A stretch of DNA of 64,000 nt, from contig NZ_JOMH01000001.1 of assembly GCF_000711245.1 (NCBI RefSeq), positions 1,482,830-1,546,829 on the forward strand, given 5' to 3'. Of the stretch, positions 46,913 to 55,140 are shown one piece after another (position 1 is the first letter of the stretch; every line of letters starts with the position of its first letter). Both the position numbers and the translations under genes were made by a program. This stretch comes from Polycyclovorans algicola TG408. GTDB taxonomy: Bacteria > Pseudomonadota > Gammaproteobacteria > Nevskiales > Nevskiaceae. The notes beneath the pieces are model-generated. The model was not told the DNA's origin. It saw only the letters and a list, made by a program, of their open reading frames with translations, and searched no databases.

Positions 46913-47051
46913 GCCCTGTCTTCGCGCCCGACGCTGTGCGGAATACCCACTGTCCGTGCTGGTGATGAGAGCCATCCGGGGGCAGGACGCATGGTTTCCG
47001 CCGCCTCGACGTGGCACGCCCAGTGGCATCGTCACACACACAGCGATGGCT

Positions 47052-47070
47052 TTGATGGAGACGGATACCG
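47052..47070 (+). promoter_or_regulatory. Island motif copy upstream of the first RHH gene
   Basis: TTGAT-GGAGAC-GGATACCG ends 27 bases before ATG 47098. It is the weakest of the six copies in its left half-site. Confidence 0.45.
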
Positions 47071-47097
47071 TCACAGTGGCAACCACAAAAGGGCCTG

Positions 47098-47334
47098 ATG
47101 ATGATGCTCCGACACCCACCCAGGACAAGCACCCGTCGCGTCACGATCCGGCTGCCGGATGACGCATGGACACGGCTAGATCGCCTTCAGCGGTCAGCCC
47201 GCGATGCTGGCGGCGAGATCGATATAGCGGGCGCGCTCACCGACCACCTGTTCAGACAGATCGCCCGCGCCGAGCGCCAGATCGGAGGCGTATCCGCGTG
47301 CCCACCTGAACCGCCGTCTTGCAGCCACGGTTAG
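47098..47334 (+). CDS. Ribbon-helix-helix-like protein, paralogue of the one at 59090
   Basis: A 78-residue protein. The segment STRRVTIRLPDDAWTRLDRL, ending ARAERQIGG, aligns with ESRKVAIKLSADNWRRLDRL and SRAERELAG encoded at 59090. The strand-helix-helix pattern is that of ribbon-helix-helix DNA-binding proteins. Three consecutive ATGs (47098, 47101, 47104) are possible starts; the ribosome site is weak. A copy of the island motif TYGAA-N6-GGATACCG ends 27 bases upstream. Possible roles are autoregulator, antitoxin or accessory mobilisation factor. Confidence 0.6.
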   Translation: MMMLRHPPRTSTRRVTIRLPDDAWTRLDRLQRSARDAGGEIDIAGALTDHLFRQIARAERQIGGVSACPPEPPSCSHG

Positions 47335-47590
47335 CGAGAGGCGCCGCCCGAGCACAACTGACGTGAAGTTATTCACTTGGGCAGAGGCTGCTTTAAGGAT
47401 TCCACTCCAAGGCCTATGGGCAGTCCCTAACATAAAAAATAATCAAGGGGAAGCCAAAGCACTGCATTTTCCTCAAAAATTAATTTCAACCCGCTATGAC
47501 TTGCTTTACCTTGACGGATCATAAGAAGCATATTTTCATATAGAGGCATGGAATGTCCCATGTATCCGCTTTCAAATCAAAGGAGCCCAA
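47335..47590 (+). promoter_or_regulatory. AT-rich gene-free interval, probable promoter of the acidic-protein gene
   Basis: No gene is seen. The second half is markedly AT-rich, with TTGACG near 47512 and CATATA near 47537 at a spacing compatible with a sigma-70 promoter. Confidence 0.4.
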
Positions 47591-47638
47591 ATGGAAATTT
47601 TTACTTCTACCGACCAACACTCAAAGGACATCAAATGA
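47591..47638 (+). CDS. 15-residue leader peptide coupled to the acidic protein gene
   Basis: AAAGGAG lies five bases before ATG 47591, which opens a 15-codon frame (MEIFTSTDQHSKDIK). Its TGA overlaps the ATG of the next gene (ATGA at 47635-47638). The arrangement suggests coupled translation or a small regulatory leader. Confidence 0.45.
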   Translation: MEIFTSTDQHSKDIK

Positions 47639-48375
47639 AGACATTTACTTTTGCCGAATTCGAGGCTTTCATCGACAAGGCATCCCTAACGTCTGGTCAC
47701 GACCAAGGCGAGGTTGAGGAGTATCAGGATTATGGTCATGACCATTGGTATCGGCCTGACATGTACTCCGGATATATTTTCAATCAACTAGAGCATGACG
47801 GGATCATCATTCGATGTGTTAGGCATTTCATACACCCGGTCGGCAAGCCTTCAATGGCCAAACTTAGCGAAAATACGCACGATACTTTCCTTGATGAGGG
47901 CGAGAGCTTCGAGATTGTGGATGATGAGGAGGACGAGGACGAGTATGAAGATGAAGATGAATTCATTGAAATGCTCCTCCTTGAAAGGGGCATGCGCGAT
48001 TTTGACTTTTCTTGCCTGGGCAAAGACGACGTCATCAATGTCGATGTGGACCCTGGCCGTGATGATGAAACTTACACGGTATATAGCCATCTTGGCCCAC
48101 ATATTCAGTTCACAGGAGAAATTGTGGCTGAAGTTCAATCTTCAGGGGAATTCGGCCACAAATTCTCTGGAGAAATTGGCTCATGGACCGTGCTTGCCTT
48201 GTACCGCACGATAGGCGGGCGATACATCTGCCAGCTTGCTGAGATGAACATAATTCAAGGGCGTGCTAATCGAATTAGGGCCGTTGTCGTTGATGAAATC
48301 ACCCAAGTCCGTGAGTTTTTTGGAGAAGGGTGGCTCGCGGATGAGCTGTATGCCGAAATCGAAGTTGAGACCTAG
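47635..48375 (+). CDS. Hypothetical acidic protein
   Basis: A 246-residue protein without a recognised domain. A strongly acidic stretch near residues 95-115 (DDEEDEDEYEDEDEFIE) separates an N-terminal alpha/beta part (MKTFTFAEFEAFIDKASLTS) from a C-terminal part rich in strands. Acidic DNA-mimic proteins exist on mobile elements as anti-restriction factors, but the run of acids here is local and not diagnostic. ATG 47635 is preceded by AAGGACATCAA and overlaps a short leader frame. Codon use is AT-richer than in the lipoprotein operon downstream. Confidence 0.6.
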   Translation: MKTFTFAEFEAFIDKASLTSGHDQGEVEEYQDYGHDHWYRPDMYSGYIFNQLEHDGIIIRCVRHFIHPVGKPSMAKLSENTHDTFLDEGESFEIVDDEEDEDEYEDEDEFIEMLLLERGMRDFDFSCLGKDDVINVDVDPGRDDETYTVYSHLGPHIQFTGEIVAEVQSSGEFGHKFSGEIGSWTVLALYRTIGGRYICQLAEMNIIQGRANRIRAVVVDEITQVREFFGEGWLADELYAEIEVET

Positions 48376-48380
48376 GGATG

Positions 48381-48523
48381 CTCTGCACAACCGATCAGAT
48401 CGTCCTTCCCAGTCGTCCCCGCGAAGGCGGGGACCCGGTTTTGGCCTGATCGAATGGTGAACGGCATCACGATGAGCATGCTTTCTGGATTCCAGCCTGC
48501 GCGGGAATGACGGTTGTGCAGAG
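48381..48523 (+). repeat. MITE-like element with 13-bp terminal inverted repeats
   Basis: CTCTGCACAACCG (48381-48393) is repeated inverted at 48511-48523. Inside are the palindrome CCCCGCGAAGGCGGGG and a second arm GCGCGGGAATGACGG, typical of non-coding palindromic repeats found in many proteobacterial genomes. It is 143 bp long with no coding capacity and lies six bases after the acidic-protein gene. Confidence 0.72.
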
Positions 48524-48570
48524 GTTCTTTAGTCCTCTGCCTTGCGCCAGCGGTCACCCCACCAGCTGGT

Positions 48571-48948
48571 CTACCAATCCAGCCCCGGCACCAACGGCCC
48601 GCTAGGCTCACCGCCTCCACGCCCACCAGACTCAGGCAGCTCTGACTCCGAAATCGCTTTAGCAGCATCGGCCACGGACTTCCGGGTACCCCTGGTCTTC
48701 GACTTGCCCCTGAGCTCCGGCAACGAGGCCATCGGCGGAAACAGCTCGCCGACCTCTATCCCCAGTCCGCCCGCGATCTTGATCAGGTTGACCGCCCCCG
48801 GATTTCGCTCGCCTCTCTCCACCGCCGAGTAGTAGCTGCGGGCAAGCCCGATGTGAACGGCAAAGTTCTCCTGCGACCACGGGCTGCGCTGGCGCAGCTT
48901 GCGGATTCGGGCGCTGAGCAGCTTCAGGTGGGGGTGGAGAGCCGGCAT
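48571..48948 (-). CDS. XRE-family transcriptional regulator
   Basis: A 125-residue protein. The N-terminal Cro/cI helix-turn-helix (SARIRKLRQRSPWSQENFAV, then LARSYYSAVERGERNPGAVN) is followed by GLGIEVGELFPPM and a flexible glycine/serine-rich tail. It is divergent from the lipoprotein operon. A 14-bp direct repeat lies twice in the shared intergenic region, so it is a good candidate for the regulator of both transcripts. Confidence 0.83.
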   Translation of the reverse strand: MPALHPHLKLLSARIRKLRQRSPWSQENFAVHIGLARSYYSAVERGERNPGAVNLIKIAGGLGIEVGELFPPMASLPELRGKSKTRGTRKSVADAAKAISESELPESGGRGGGEPSGPLVPGLDW

Positions 48949-49287
48949 GCCGTAACGCTATTGCGACACGCTTGCGGAGGCCACGCTCTATAAGTGGTAT
49001 TTCGTGAGGCGTCTGAAAGTCGTTTTTGTGGCTAAAAGTCCGCATCGCTTGATGAATAGTGATCATATGTCATTGATAAATAACGACACATGCTTGGTGC
49101 CTGCTTTATATTGAGTACACGCCCTATAAGTGGTATTGTGAATCAGCAGGGCAACCTCCGGTGGCCCGCAATAACGCAAGGGACTCGATCTGTGAAACGA
49201 CTTTTGCCGCCTGATCTCCGGGCGGCCTGACGTCTGACCGCCTGCCGCGCCCCTTTCATGTTCATTGGATGAAGAAGGAGGGGGTGC
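48949..49287 (+). promoter_or_regulatory. Divergent control region with two copies of CTATAAGTGGTATT
   Basis: This 339-bp gap has no gene. The exact 14-mer CTATAAGTGGTATT occurs at 48988-49001 and 49124-49137, both on the plus strand, 136 bp apart. One copy is close to the regulator start and the other lies before the lipoprotein operon. A ribosome site (AAGGAGGGGG) precedes the operon ATG. The repeats are candidate operators or activator sites. Confidence 0.6.
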
Positions 49288-49938
49288 ATGGAAAATGGAT
49301 CATTGAAGTTTGGTAGGCCGATCTCGCGGGGAACGGTACAAAAGTCATTTCGTGGGTTGGGCGCTGTGCTGCTGGGTTTGGCTGCAATGCTGGTGTCGGC
49401 CTGCTCAGATGAAAACGACTTTGGTGGCCTCGGTGCGGGTGGTGGTGATGGCACCACGACCATGGACCTTCGGCAGGTCAGCGTCGAAGGCACGAACGGG
49501 AGCAGCACCAGCCCTGTGGTGCAGACCATGTCTGGTGCCAACAACGGTCGCTTCCATGTCCAGTGGGACGTGCGTTCCGTAGGCGGTGGCGGTGAGCCGA
49601 CCTATCGGGTCAAGTTCACGCTGGTCAGCGTGTCTGGCGCCAATGCAGGCCAGACCCTGGACATCCTCAACAATCGCAACTGCGATGTCGGTGTCGACAC
49701 CGGCTGTGCACAGGGCATGAACCGTCTGGCCTGCGACTTCGACCCGGCCAGCAACGGCACCCGCATGCGTTGCCCAGCAGGCAGCCAGGGCCAGAACGAT
49801 GGTGGGACGGTCAGCAACGTGGGTCAGTTTTTTGCTCAGGCAGTCGGACTGCCCGGCACCTACCGGGTCCGTGTCCAGACCTGCGCAGGCTTCCCCAGCG
49901 TTTGTGCTGAGCGTGATGTGCCGGTGGTGTTTCAATGA
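49288..49938 (+). CDS. Putative lipoprotein 1 of a five-gene operon
   Basis: A 216-residue protein of unknown family. A long basic N-terminus with QKSF leads to a lipobox (LLGLAAMLVSAC, cysteine near residue 39), a glycine-rich linker, and a beta-rich domain with eight further cysteines that probably form disulphides. The extracellular part (TYRVRVQTCAGFPSVCAERD) reads like an immunoglobulin-type strand pair. The AAGGAGGGGG ribosome site is strong. The stop overlaps the next ATG (ATGA). It is first in a translationally coupled operon. Confidence 0.62.
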   Translation: MENGSLKFGRPISRGTVQKSFRGLGAVLLGLAAMLVSACSDENDFGGLGAGGGDGTTTMDLRQVSVEGTNGSSTSPVVQTMSGANNGRFHVQWDVRSVGGGGEPTYRVKFTLVSVSGANAGQTLDILNNRNCDVGVDTGCAQGMNRLACDFDPASNGTRMRCPAGSQGQNDGGTVSNVGQFFAQAVGLPGTYRVRVQTCAGFPSVCAERDVPVVFQ

Positions 49939-50594
49939 GCCGCGTATGGGGACCGGTGTCGCTGCCGCTGCTGTCGGCACTGCTGCTGCCATTGATGCTG
50001 CTCAGCGGTTGTCAGGCGATGCAGGTCATCGACCGTGTGGGACAGGTGCGTTCCGCAACGGCGGCCTACAACGCCTCAAAGTCGGTTAGCGACCTGAAGG
50101 ATCTGCCGCCCGCCTTTGTCGGGGTACAGCTGCTGCGGGCCGAATCCCGCATCGGCCCCCGTAAGGACGAAGAGCAAGTTCGAGCCGCCTTCACCGGCAA
50201 CTTCGATCACGCCCTCAACACCGCCATCGGTGTCGTCGGCGCACCGCTGCGCGTCTGCCCCTCTCAGGTCAGCTGTCCGGGAGCCATGACGGTGCAGTTC
50301 GTCGAGGACGACTACCACCGCTCCCTGATCGAGCGCTTGAGTCTCGGACACAAGCTGCGGGGTCGTCTGCTGCTGGTCGAGTCGGGTACCGGGCGAGTCG
50401 TCCATGAGCAGCGCTATGAGGTGCTGGCCGACTACGCCGACACCCAGCGGCTGATCGGCGTCTCGGTCATGCAGATGTTGATCAAGAGCTTTCCACCACA
50501 AACCGAACCACAGAGCCGCGCCATTGCCGAGCGCGGCGAGAAAGCCATTTGGGTGGCGGCTGCTTATGAAAAATCTTTGAAGGGGGCACGATGA
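49935..50594 (+). CDS. Putative lipoprotein 2
   Basis: A 219-residue protein with a lipobox (LLLPLMLLSGC, cysteine near 26) and a mixed alpha/beta periplasmic part of unknown family (RGRLLLVESGTGRVVHEQRY). A cysteine pair (VCPSQVSC) may form a disulphide. Its start overlaps the previous stop and its stop overlaps the RDD gene start, both as ATGA, so stoichiometric translation is expected. Confidence 0.62.
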   Translation: MSRVWGPVSLPLLSALLLPLMLLSGCQAMQVIDRVGQVRSATAAYNASKSVSDLKDLPPAFVGVQLLRAESRIGPRKDEEQVRAAFTGNFDHALNTAIGVVGAPLRVCPSQVSCPGAMTVQFVEDDYHRSLIERLSLGHKLRGRLLLVESGTGRVVHEQRYEVLADYADTQRLIGVSVMQMLIKSFPPQTEPQSRAIAERGEKAIWVAAAYEKSLKGAR

Positions 50595-51058
50595 ATATCA
50601 ATGAACCGCTGAAAGAAACGCTGTACGCAGGATTCTGGCGACGGGCGCTGGCCATCCTGCTGGATGTGTTGATGCTCCAAGTCGTGGTCGTCATCGTGTC
50701 ATTCCCGATTGGGTTGGCAATTGGTTACTACCTGACGGGCCATGTCGCGCCATCAGATCTTGAGGCGCTGTACACGGTGGTGAGCGTCGGCCTGGCCCTG
50801 ACACTCCAGTGGCTTTATTTCGCCTTGATGGAGTCGTCGGCATTGCAGGCGACGCTCGGCAAGATGGCGCTTGGCATTCGCGTCACCACACTTGATGGCA
50901 GCCGCATGAGCCTGGGGCGAGCCTCGGGGCGATACATCTCCAAGTACCTGTCGATCCTGTCGATCATCGGTTTCTATCTGGCGGGATGGACCAAGCGAAA
51001 ACAGGCCCTGCATGACTTCATTGTCGGGACGGTCGTCGTCAGGAAGGTGACGGCATGA
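50591..51058 (+). CDS. RDD-family inner-membrane protein
   Basis: A 155-residue protein with the RDD signature: the N-terminal FWRRALAILLDVLML with arginine and aspartate in the first helix, then three to four membrane helices and the cytoplasmic segment GKMALGIRVTTLDGSRMSLG. It ends in KQALHDFIVGTVVV, which is typical of the family. RDD proteins are poorly defined; some are transporters. It lies in the middle of the lipoprotein operon with ATGA overlaps on both sides and is its only integral membrane member. Confidence 0.88.
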   Translation: MNINEPLKETLYAGFWRRALAILLDVLMLQVVVVIVSFPIGLAIGYYLTGHVAPSDLEALYTVVSVGLALTLQWLYFALMESSALQATLGKMALGIRVTTLDGSRMSLGRASGRYISKYLSILSIIGFYLAGWTKRKQALHDFIVGTVVVRKVTA

Positions 51059-52029
51059 TCGTCATCAACAGAAAGTCATTTTCAACGCGGTTGCGGTCAG
51101 CGCTCGCGGCGCTGTCAGTCTTGACACTGGGCGCGCTGCTTGCCGGTTGCTCCGGTGACGATTCGGGCAGCAGCAACGGCAGCCTGGATGTTGATTACGA
51201 GGCCCGGTCGCTCGCAGGTCCGGCGCTCTACTTCGGCGAAGTGCTGCCGGTGCTGATGGGCGTGCTGTACCACGCCGATCTGGTCAACACGATTGGTGAT
51301 GCGCCGATTGCCTGCTCATTGGGCGGGAGCTTCCGGGCACTGCTGGTCAGCGAAACCACCAACCGCCCCAGCTTTTCGGTCAGCTTTAACCAGTGCATTG
51401 AGGCTGTGGGGGTCATCGACGGCAGCCTGAGCTTTACCCGTCAGCTCAATGGCGTGACCGACAACATCGGCGCCTCGCCCTGTGGTGGTCTGTCAGGGCC
51501 GCTGAGCATCAACGGCAATCGATACGAACTCGACATCACCACCTGTCAGACGACCCGCATGGCCAATGGCGATCTTTTCCTCGTCGCCAGGGGCGGGATC
51601 GACAGCCATCAGGTGCTGATCGACGGCAACAGCGGCATCGTTGCACTCAACACAGAGCTGCTGTGGCGCGAGAGTGCACAGGAGCTGGTGGTGAGCCCGA
51701 GCCGCGTCACGTTCCGGGACATCCTGTCTCGGGATCGGAATGTGCAGCTGGATGTTTCATCGCTGCGCTCGCCGGGTAGCAGGACACCCGCTGCCATCTC
51801 GGTGGATGCACCCACCTCCGGCGCACTGACCTACGCCCGCAGCATTGATGGCTCGCAGAACGACGTCATCGGGCAGGGCAACATCGTCAGCGGCCTGCTG
51901 AATCTGTCACTGGAGACTTTCGACTCTCCAGACCAGACGCTGGCGGGTACGGCGGGTCAGTACGTCTGGGATGAGCTTCTGGAAGAGCCCGTCGTGGAAT
52001 TCCTGAACCGAGCCACGCCCAATGAGTAA
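51055..52029 (+). CDS. Putative lipoprotein 3
   Basis: A 324-residue protein with a lipobox (LSVLTLGALLAGC, cysteine near residue 32), a serine/glycine linker and a long beta-rich region without a recognised domain. The n-region begins NRKSFSTRLRSA, sharing the KSF element with lipoproteins 1 and 4. An even number of cysteines in the body suggests disulphides. It starts in the stop of the RDD gene and overlaps the next start by eight bases. Confidence 0.62.
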   Translation: MIVINRKSFSTRLRSALAALSVLTLGALLAGCSGDDSGSSNGSLDVDYEARSLAGPALYFGEVLPVLMGVLYHADLVNTIGDAPIACSLGGSFRALLVSETTNRPSFSVSFNQCIEAVGVIDGSLSFTRQLNGVTDNIGASPCGGLSGPLSINGNRYELDITTCQTTRMANGDLFLVARGGIDSHQVLIDGNSGIVALNTELLWRESAQELVVSPSRVTFRDILSRDRNVQLDVSSLRSPGSRTPAAISVDAPTSGALTYARSIDGSQNDVIGQGNIVSGLLNLSLETFDSPDQTLAGTAGQYVWDELLEEPVVEFLNRATPNE

Positions 52030-52444
52030 CCACCATCCAGCATCTGGCGGGAGAGGCAGTCGCACGAACGCCGCCTACAGAAAGTCATTTTCTGCAAAAG
52101 CGCTCCTGGCACTTGCACTCACGGGTTTGATATCGGGCTGTGCCCCTGGGCAGGCGGAGGTGGATCAGGCCGCGCGCAATGCGTTGGATGCCGCCATGCC
52201 CATGATGCAGCTGATGAATCCCAATGTGCCCAAGGACTTCAGGCCATCCCACATGATCGAGTCAGTCAACCGTCATGGCTGTAGCCGGGTGAGTGGCGGG
52301 CATGTCTGTTCGGTGAGCGTCAAGTTCAAGGCGCCCTTCGCGAGCTCGATGAGTTTCCTGTTGGCGGCCGATGGGACTTATCGGACGCGGTTTTTGATGA
52401 CCAAAACCGACGAGGGGTGGTACGCCGAGGAGGTCACCAACTAG
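52022..52444 (+). CDS. Putative lipoprotein 4
   Basis: A 140-residue protein. A long n-region with YRKSFSAKALL leads to a lipobox (LALTGLISGC, cysteine near residue 40). A small alpha-beta domain follows with a cysteine pair (HGCSRVSGGHVCS) and strands of the pattern found in small periplasmic ligand-binding proteins (MSFLLAADGTYRTRFLM). No family is assigned. It is the last gene of the coupled operon. Confidence 0.6.
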   Translation: MSNHHPASGGRGSRTNAAYRKSFSAKALLALALTGLISGCAPGQAEVDQAARNALDAAMPMMQLMNPNVPKDFRPSHMIESVNRHGCSRVSGGHVCSVSVKFKAPFASSMSFLLAADGTYRTRFLMTKTDEGWYAEEVTN

Positions 52445-52552
52445 ACGCTGGGGTTGGCAATTGCCACGGCGGATGGTCCGGGTGCCAACAGCATGCGCGC
52501 GGACCATCCGCCGATTGAACATTTGAGGTCGACAACCTTGGAGGTGCGAACG

Positions 52553-52672
52553 ATGGAAACCAGTCAGATCCTCGCCATGGTGTTCGGCACCCTCTTCGCC
52601 ATGGTCTGCATCACCGCGCCACTATGGATGCAACTTCTGCATGAGCGGCGAGGGCGGAATTCGAAAAAGTGA
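52553..52672 (+). CDS. 39-residue single-span membrane protein
   Basis: METSQILAMVFGTLFAMVCI starts at ATG 52553 with GGAGG nine bases upstream. The product is one hydrophobic helix followed by a basic tail (HERRGRNSKK). That topology suits a small inner-membrane regulator or accessory protein. It lies 108 bases after the lipoprotein operon. Confidence 0.5.
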   Translation: METSQILAMVFGTLFAMVCITAPLWMQLLHERRGRNSKK

Positions 52673-52860
52673 CTGACCAAAGTTCTAGAAAATATCGCGA
52701 TCTTTATATTTCCGATGCGCTTTGTGGCGGTAAAACTCCTGTTCGTGTGAATCGGATCGGCGGGCTTGAAGTTGAGAGTGACCCCACTCACCTTGGCAAA
52801 CTGTCGATCTCCTGCTGGGCGGGCTAGGATTCGCTTCAACATCGTCCGTGAGCAATCTCC

Positions 52861-53100
52861 TTGAAACGCCCGCCCTCCGACACCGCTCAACTGCGAGCGG
52901 TCCTCGGCCTAAATATCCGGCTATATCGCACCCGGCGCGAGCTTACTCAGCGCCAGCTTGCGCAGATGGCCGGGACTTCACCCAACAGGATCGGCGCCAT
53001 CGAAAAGGGCGAGACCTCCACTACGGTTGATGTCATAGAGAGGCTGGCGATTGTGCTCAAAGTCGAGCCATGGAAGTTGTTGGTCCCTGATGAACAGTAG
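52861..53100 (+). CDS. Small XRE-family regulator
   Basis: A 79-residue Cro/cI helix-turn-helix protein (LTQRQLAQMAGTSPNRIGAI, EKGETSTTVDVIERLAIVL) that is nothing but the DNA-binding domain. A TTG at 52861 is the only in-frame start before the domain, and the ribosome site is weak. It lies directly before the OB-HD gene and may regulate it; a degenerate copy of the island motif (AGATACCG) sits between them. Confidence 0.75.
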   Translation: MKRPPSDTAQLRAVLGLNIRLYRTRRELTQRQLAQMAGTSPNRIGAIEKGETSTTVDVIERLAIVLKVEPWKLLVPDEQ

Positions 53101-53152
53101 AAAGGGCTGAAACCCCTAGACGTAATCATATAAGAGTGTTTAGATACCGTTT

Positions 53153-54247
53153 ATGGATACATCACGTATCCATCAAGCGGTGACTCCGCTTGCCACTAGC
53201 CGGAGAAACACCTTGAGCATCCACGCATTTCCTATCCCCGCCGATGACGGCAACTCAGATCACGCTGACGACGTGATCCGCTGCCGTGGCGTTGTAACTG
53301 ACATTTCGAAGAGCCCATCGGGCAAGCCCTGTCGCGTAGTCATCAGCAACCTGTCGGGCCAGACCGCTTTCAGACTTGTCCTCGAAGCCGAAGGCGGCAC
53401 GACTGGCATCCCGTGTCTCGGTGATGCTGTGGAGGTCTATGGCTATCCCCAGAAATTTGAGGATGCCGTCGGCGTAGCCATCGAGATTGCCCCGATTCCG
53501 GATTCCGAGCTGACCCTCGACATCACCCCGCAGGCCTGGTGCGCAACAGATGCCATTGTGTCCATGCAGCTGATGGCGGCGGTTGTCGCCACGCTCTCGC
53601 CTGACCTCGGTCGCTTCTTGTCCCAGGTCCTCGGCCGCAGGAAAGTTGCGGAGCGGGTGGCCGTAGCACCGGCCTCTGTCTCAGACCACCACAGTGGCCC
53701 TGGTGGCTTGGTGATTCATACAGCGGCGATGCTGTCTCGCCTGACGTCACTGTCGTTGGCCGAATTCACTGACGCGGCCTCGCGCGAAGCATTGCTGGCG
53801 GCGGTCATCCTCCACGATCTGGGCAAGGTGATGGCCAGCGATGGTGGATATCATAATTTCGCGGTGGCACATGAACTCCGCCTGCTGGGACTGATCCCCC
53901 TCGACGCCTGGGAGCAGTACCGCAGCGCTCAGCGCAGCCAGTCTGAATTCCTTTTGTATCTGCTTGACCCCGCGCGCCGCCGTGAGCATTGCAGCCCGGT
54001 GCCGGAGGTGCACCACCTGATCTGGGCGGATCGCGTCGGCGCCAGCGTTGAAACCGCGCGCCGGATGTTTGCCGCATCCGAGGCGTGGACCAGCACCGCT
54101 GTGTGTGACGCCAATGGCATGCGCCGCAGGACCCACCGTGCAGTGCTCCGTCGCTCGTCCGCGAGCGTCAAGGCGGCTCATACGCCCAGCAAACACGCAA
54201 ACCCACTCAATGGCTATCTGCCCCGCAACACGAAGGAGATCAACTAA
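53153..54247 (+). CDS. OB-fold plus HD-domain protein (YhaM/TraI_2-like)
   Basis: A 364-residue protein. The first 130 residues read as an OB-fold nucleic-acid-binding domain (VIRCRGVVTDISKSPSGKPC). The middle is an HD phosphohydrolase domain with histidine in GPGGLVIHTAAML, the HD pair in VILHDLGKV and a further histidine in YHNFAVAHE. The order matches YhaM-type 3'-5' exoribonucleases and also the HD part of MOBH relaxases (TraI_2); the relaxase signature is not evident, so a nuclease/phosphohydrolase role is preferred. The stop overlaps the next start (TAATG). Confidence 0.65.
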   Translation: MDTSRIHQAVTPLATSRRNTLSIHAFPIPADDGNSDHADDVIRCRGVVTDISKSPSGKPCRVVISNLSGQTAFRLVLEAEGGTTGIPCLGDAVEVYGYPQKFEDAVGVAIEIAPIPDSELTLDITPQAWCATDAIVSMQLMAAVVATLSPDLGRFLSQVLGRRKVAERVAVAPASVSDHHSGPGGLVIHTAAMLSRLTSLSLAEFTDAASREALLAAVILHDLGKVMASDGGYHNFAVAHELRLLGLIPLDAWEQYRSAQRSQSEFLLYLLDPARRREHCSPVPEVHHLIWADRVGASVETARRMFAASEAWTSTAVCDANGMRRRTHRAVLRRSSASVKAAHTPSKHANPLNGYLPRNTKEIN

Positions 54248-55047
54248 TGCCCAAGCCCTGGAACGATGACCTGCCGTTCCCCTCAATGTTTGGCGAGGGC
54301 AGGATGCTTCGAGCCGAGCTGCGAATCACCGAGATGGTCCATCGCTATGGCGATGATCGGACCACGGTGCTGCACATGGCGAACATGGAGCGCTCACTGA
54401 TGGTTCTGGCAGACGACCGCACCGGATTCGATTACCACCTCATGACGGGGCAGGTCGTGCTGCTCTCGCTCGACTTTGACCAAGATCGCGAACTGAATGG
54501 CTGCGCCTGCTCGGCACATGAAGTCGAGGTGCAGTACGACGACTTCACCATCTTCAATATTCCCGCCAGCGAGTTGACTCGTGCTGGGCGGCTGGCCCAG
54601 CAACATATTCATGAGATTGCTCGGAAGATTTCGTCGGCTCCGTTGAAGCACATGGTGAATCGGGTGCTGGGTGATCCGGAGGTGTATCCCGGTTACTTCG
54701 CCATGCCCGTCATGAAGCACTCGCCTTCGCATTACGGCATCCCCGGTGGGATGGCGCTCCGCAACTCGATGGCCGCACATGAGATTGCATTGCGGATTGC
54801 AGGCAAGCCTGCGAAGGAAAAGCTGGAAGGCGAGGCTGCTATCGCCGCCGCACTACTGGACGGGGTGTCGATGGCCAGCCATGACATTGCCGCGCTGGAC
54901 TTGATGCTGCGCGAGATGATGCGGCTGCGGCAGGCGGCGCCGGAGGCGGCGGCGATGCTGAACAAGCAGATGTATGACCTGGAGCAGGTATCGCCTGCGC
55001 ATGAAAGGCAGTTCTGCGCGTTTGAATCGGCTTACAAGGCTGCTTGA
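54247..55047 (+). CDS. Probable catalytically dead HD-like partner protein
   Basis: A 266-residue protein without a database-like signature. Its central part (IPGGMALRNSMAAHEIALRI, then AAIAAALLDGVSM) aligns by eye with the HD region of the preceding protein (GPGGLVIHTAAML, then LAAVILHDLGKV). The first histidine and the HD pair are replaced (N, LD). This suggests a duplicated, inactive HD fold serving as a regulatory subunit. Overlapping TAATG coupling with the active protein supports a complex. The similarity is short and needs a structural test. Confidence 0.45.
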   Translation: MPKPWNDDLPFPSMFGEGRMLRAELRITEMVHRYGDDRTTVLHMANMERSLMVLADDRTGFDYHLMTGQVVLLSLDFDQDRELNGCACSAHEVEVQYDDFTIFNIPASELTRAGRLAQQHIHEIARKISSAPLKHMVNRVLGDPEVYPGYFAMPVMKHSPSHYGIPGGMALRNSMAAHEIALRIAGKPAKEKLEGEAAIAAALLDGVSMASHDIAALDLMLREMMRLRQAAPEAAAMLNKQMYDLEQVSPAHERQFCAFESAYKAA

Positions 55048-55140
55048 GGTGGTTGCCGTGATCACCTCAGTCTGCAAGAACGCACAGGGTATTGATGCCC
55101 AAACCGTTGGCGGATCAGGCCGCCAGTTGGGCGGTGGTCT

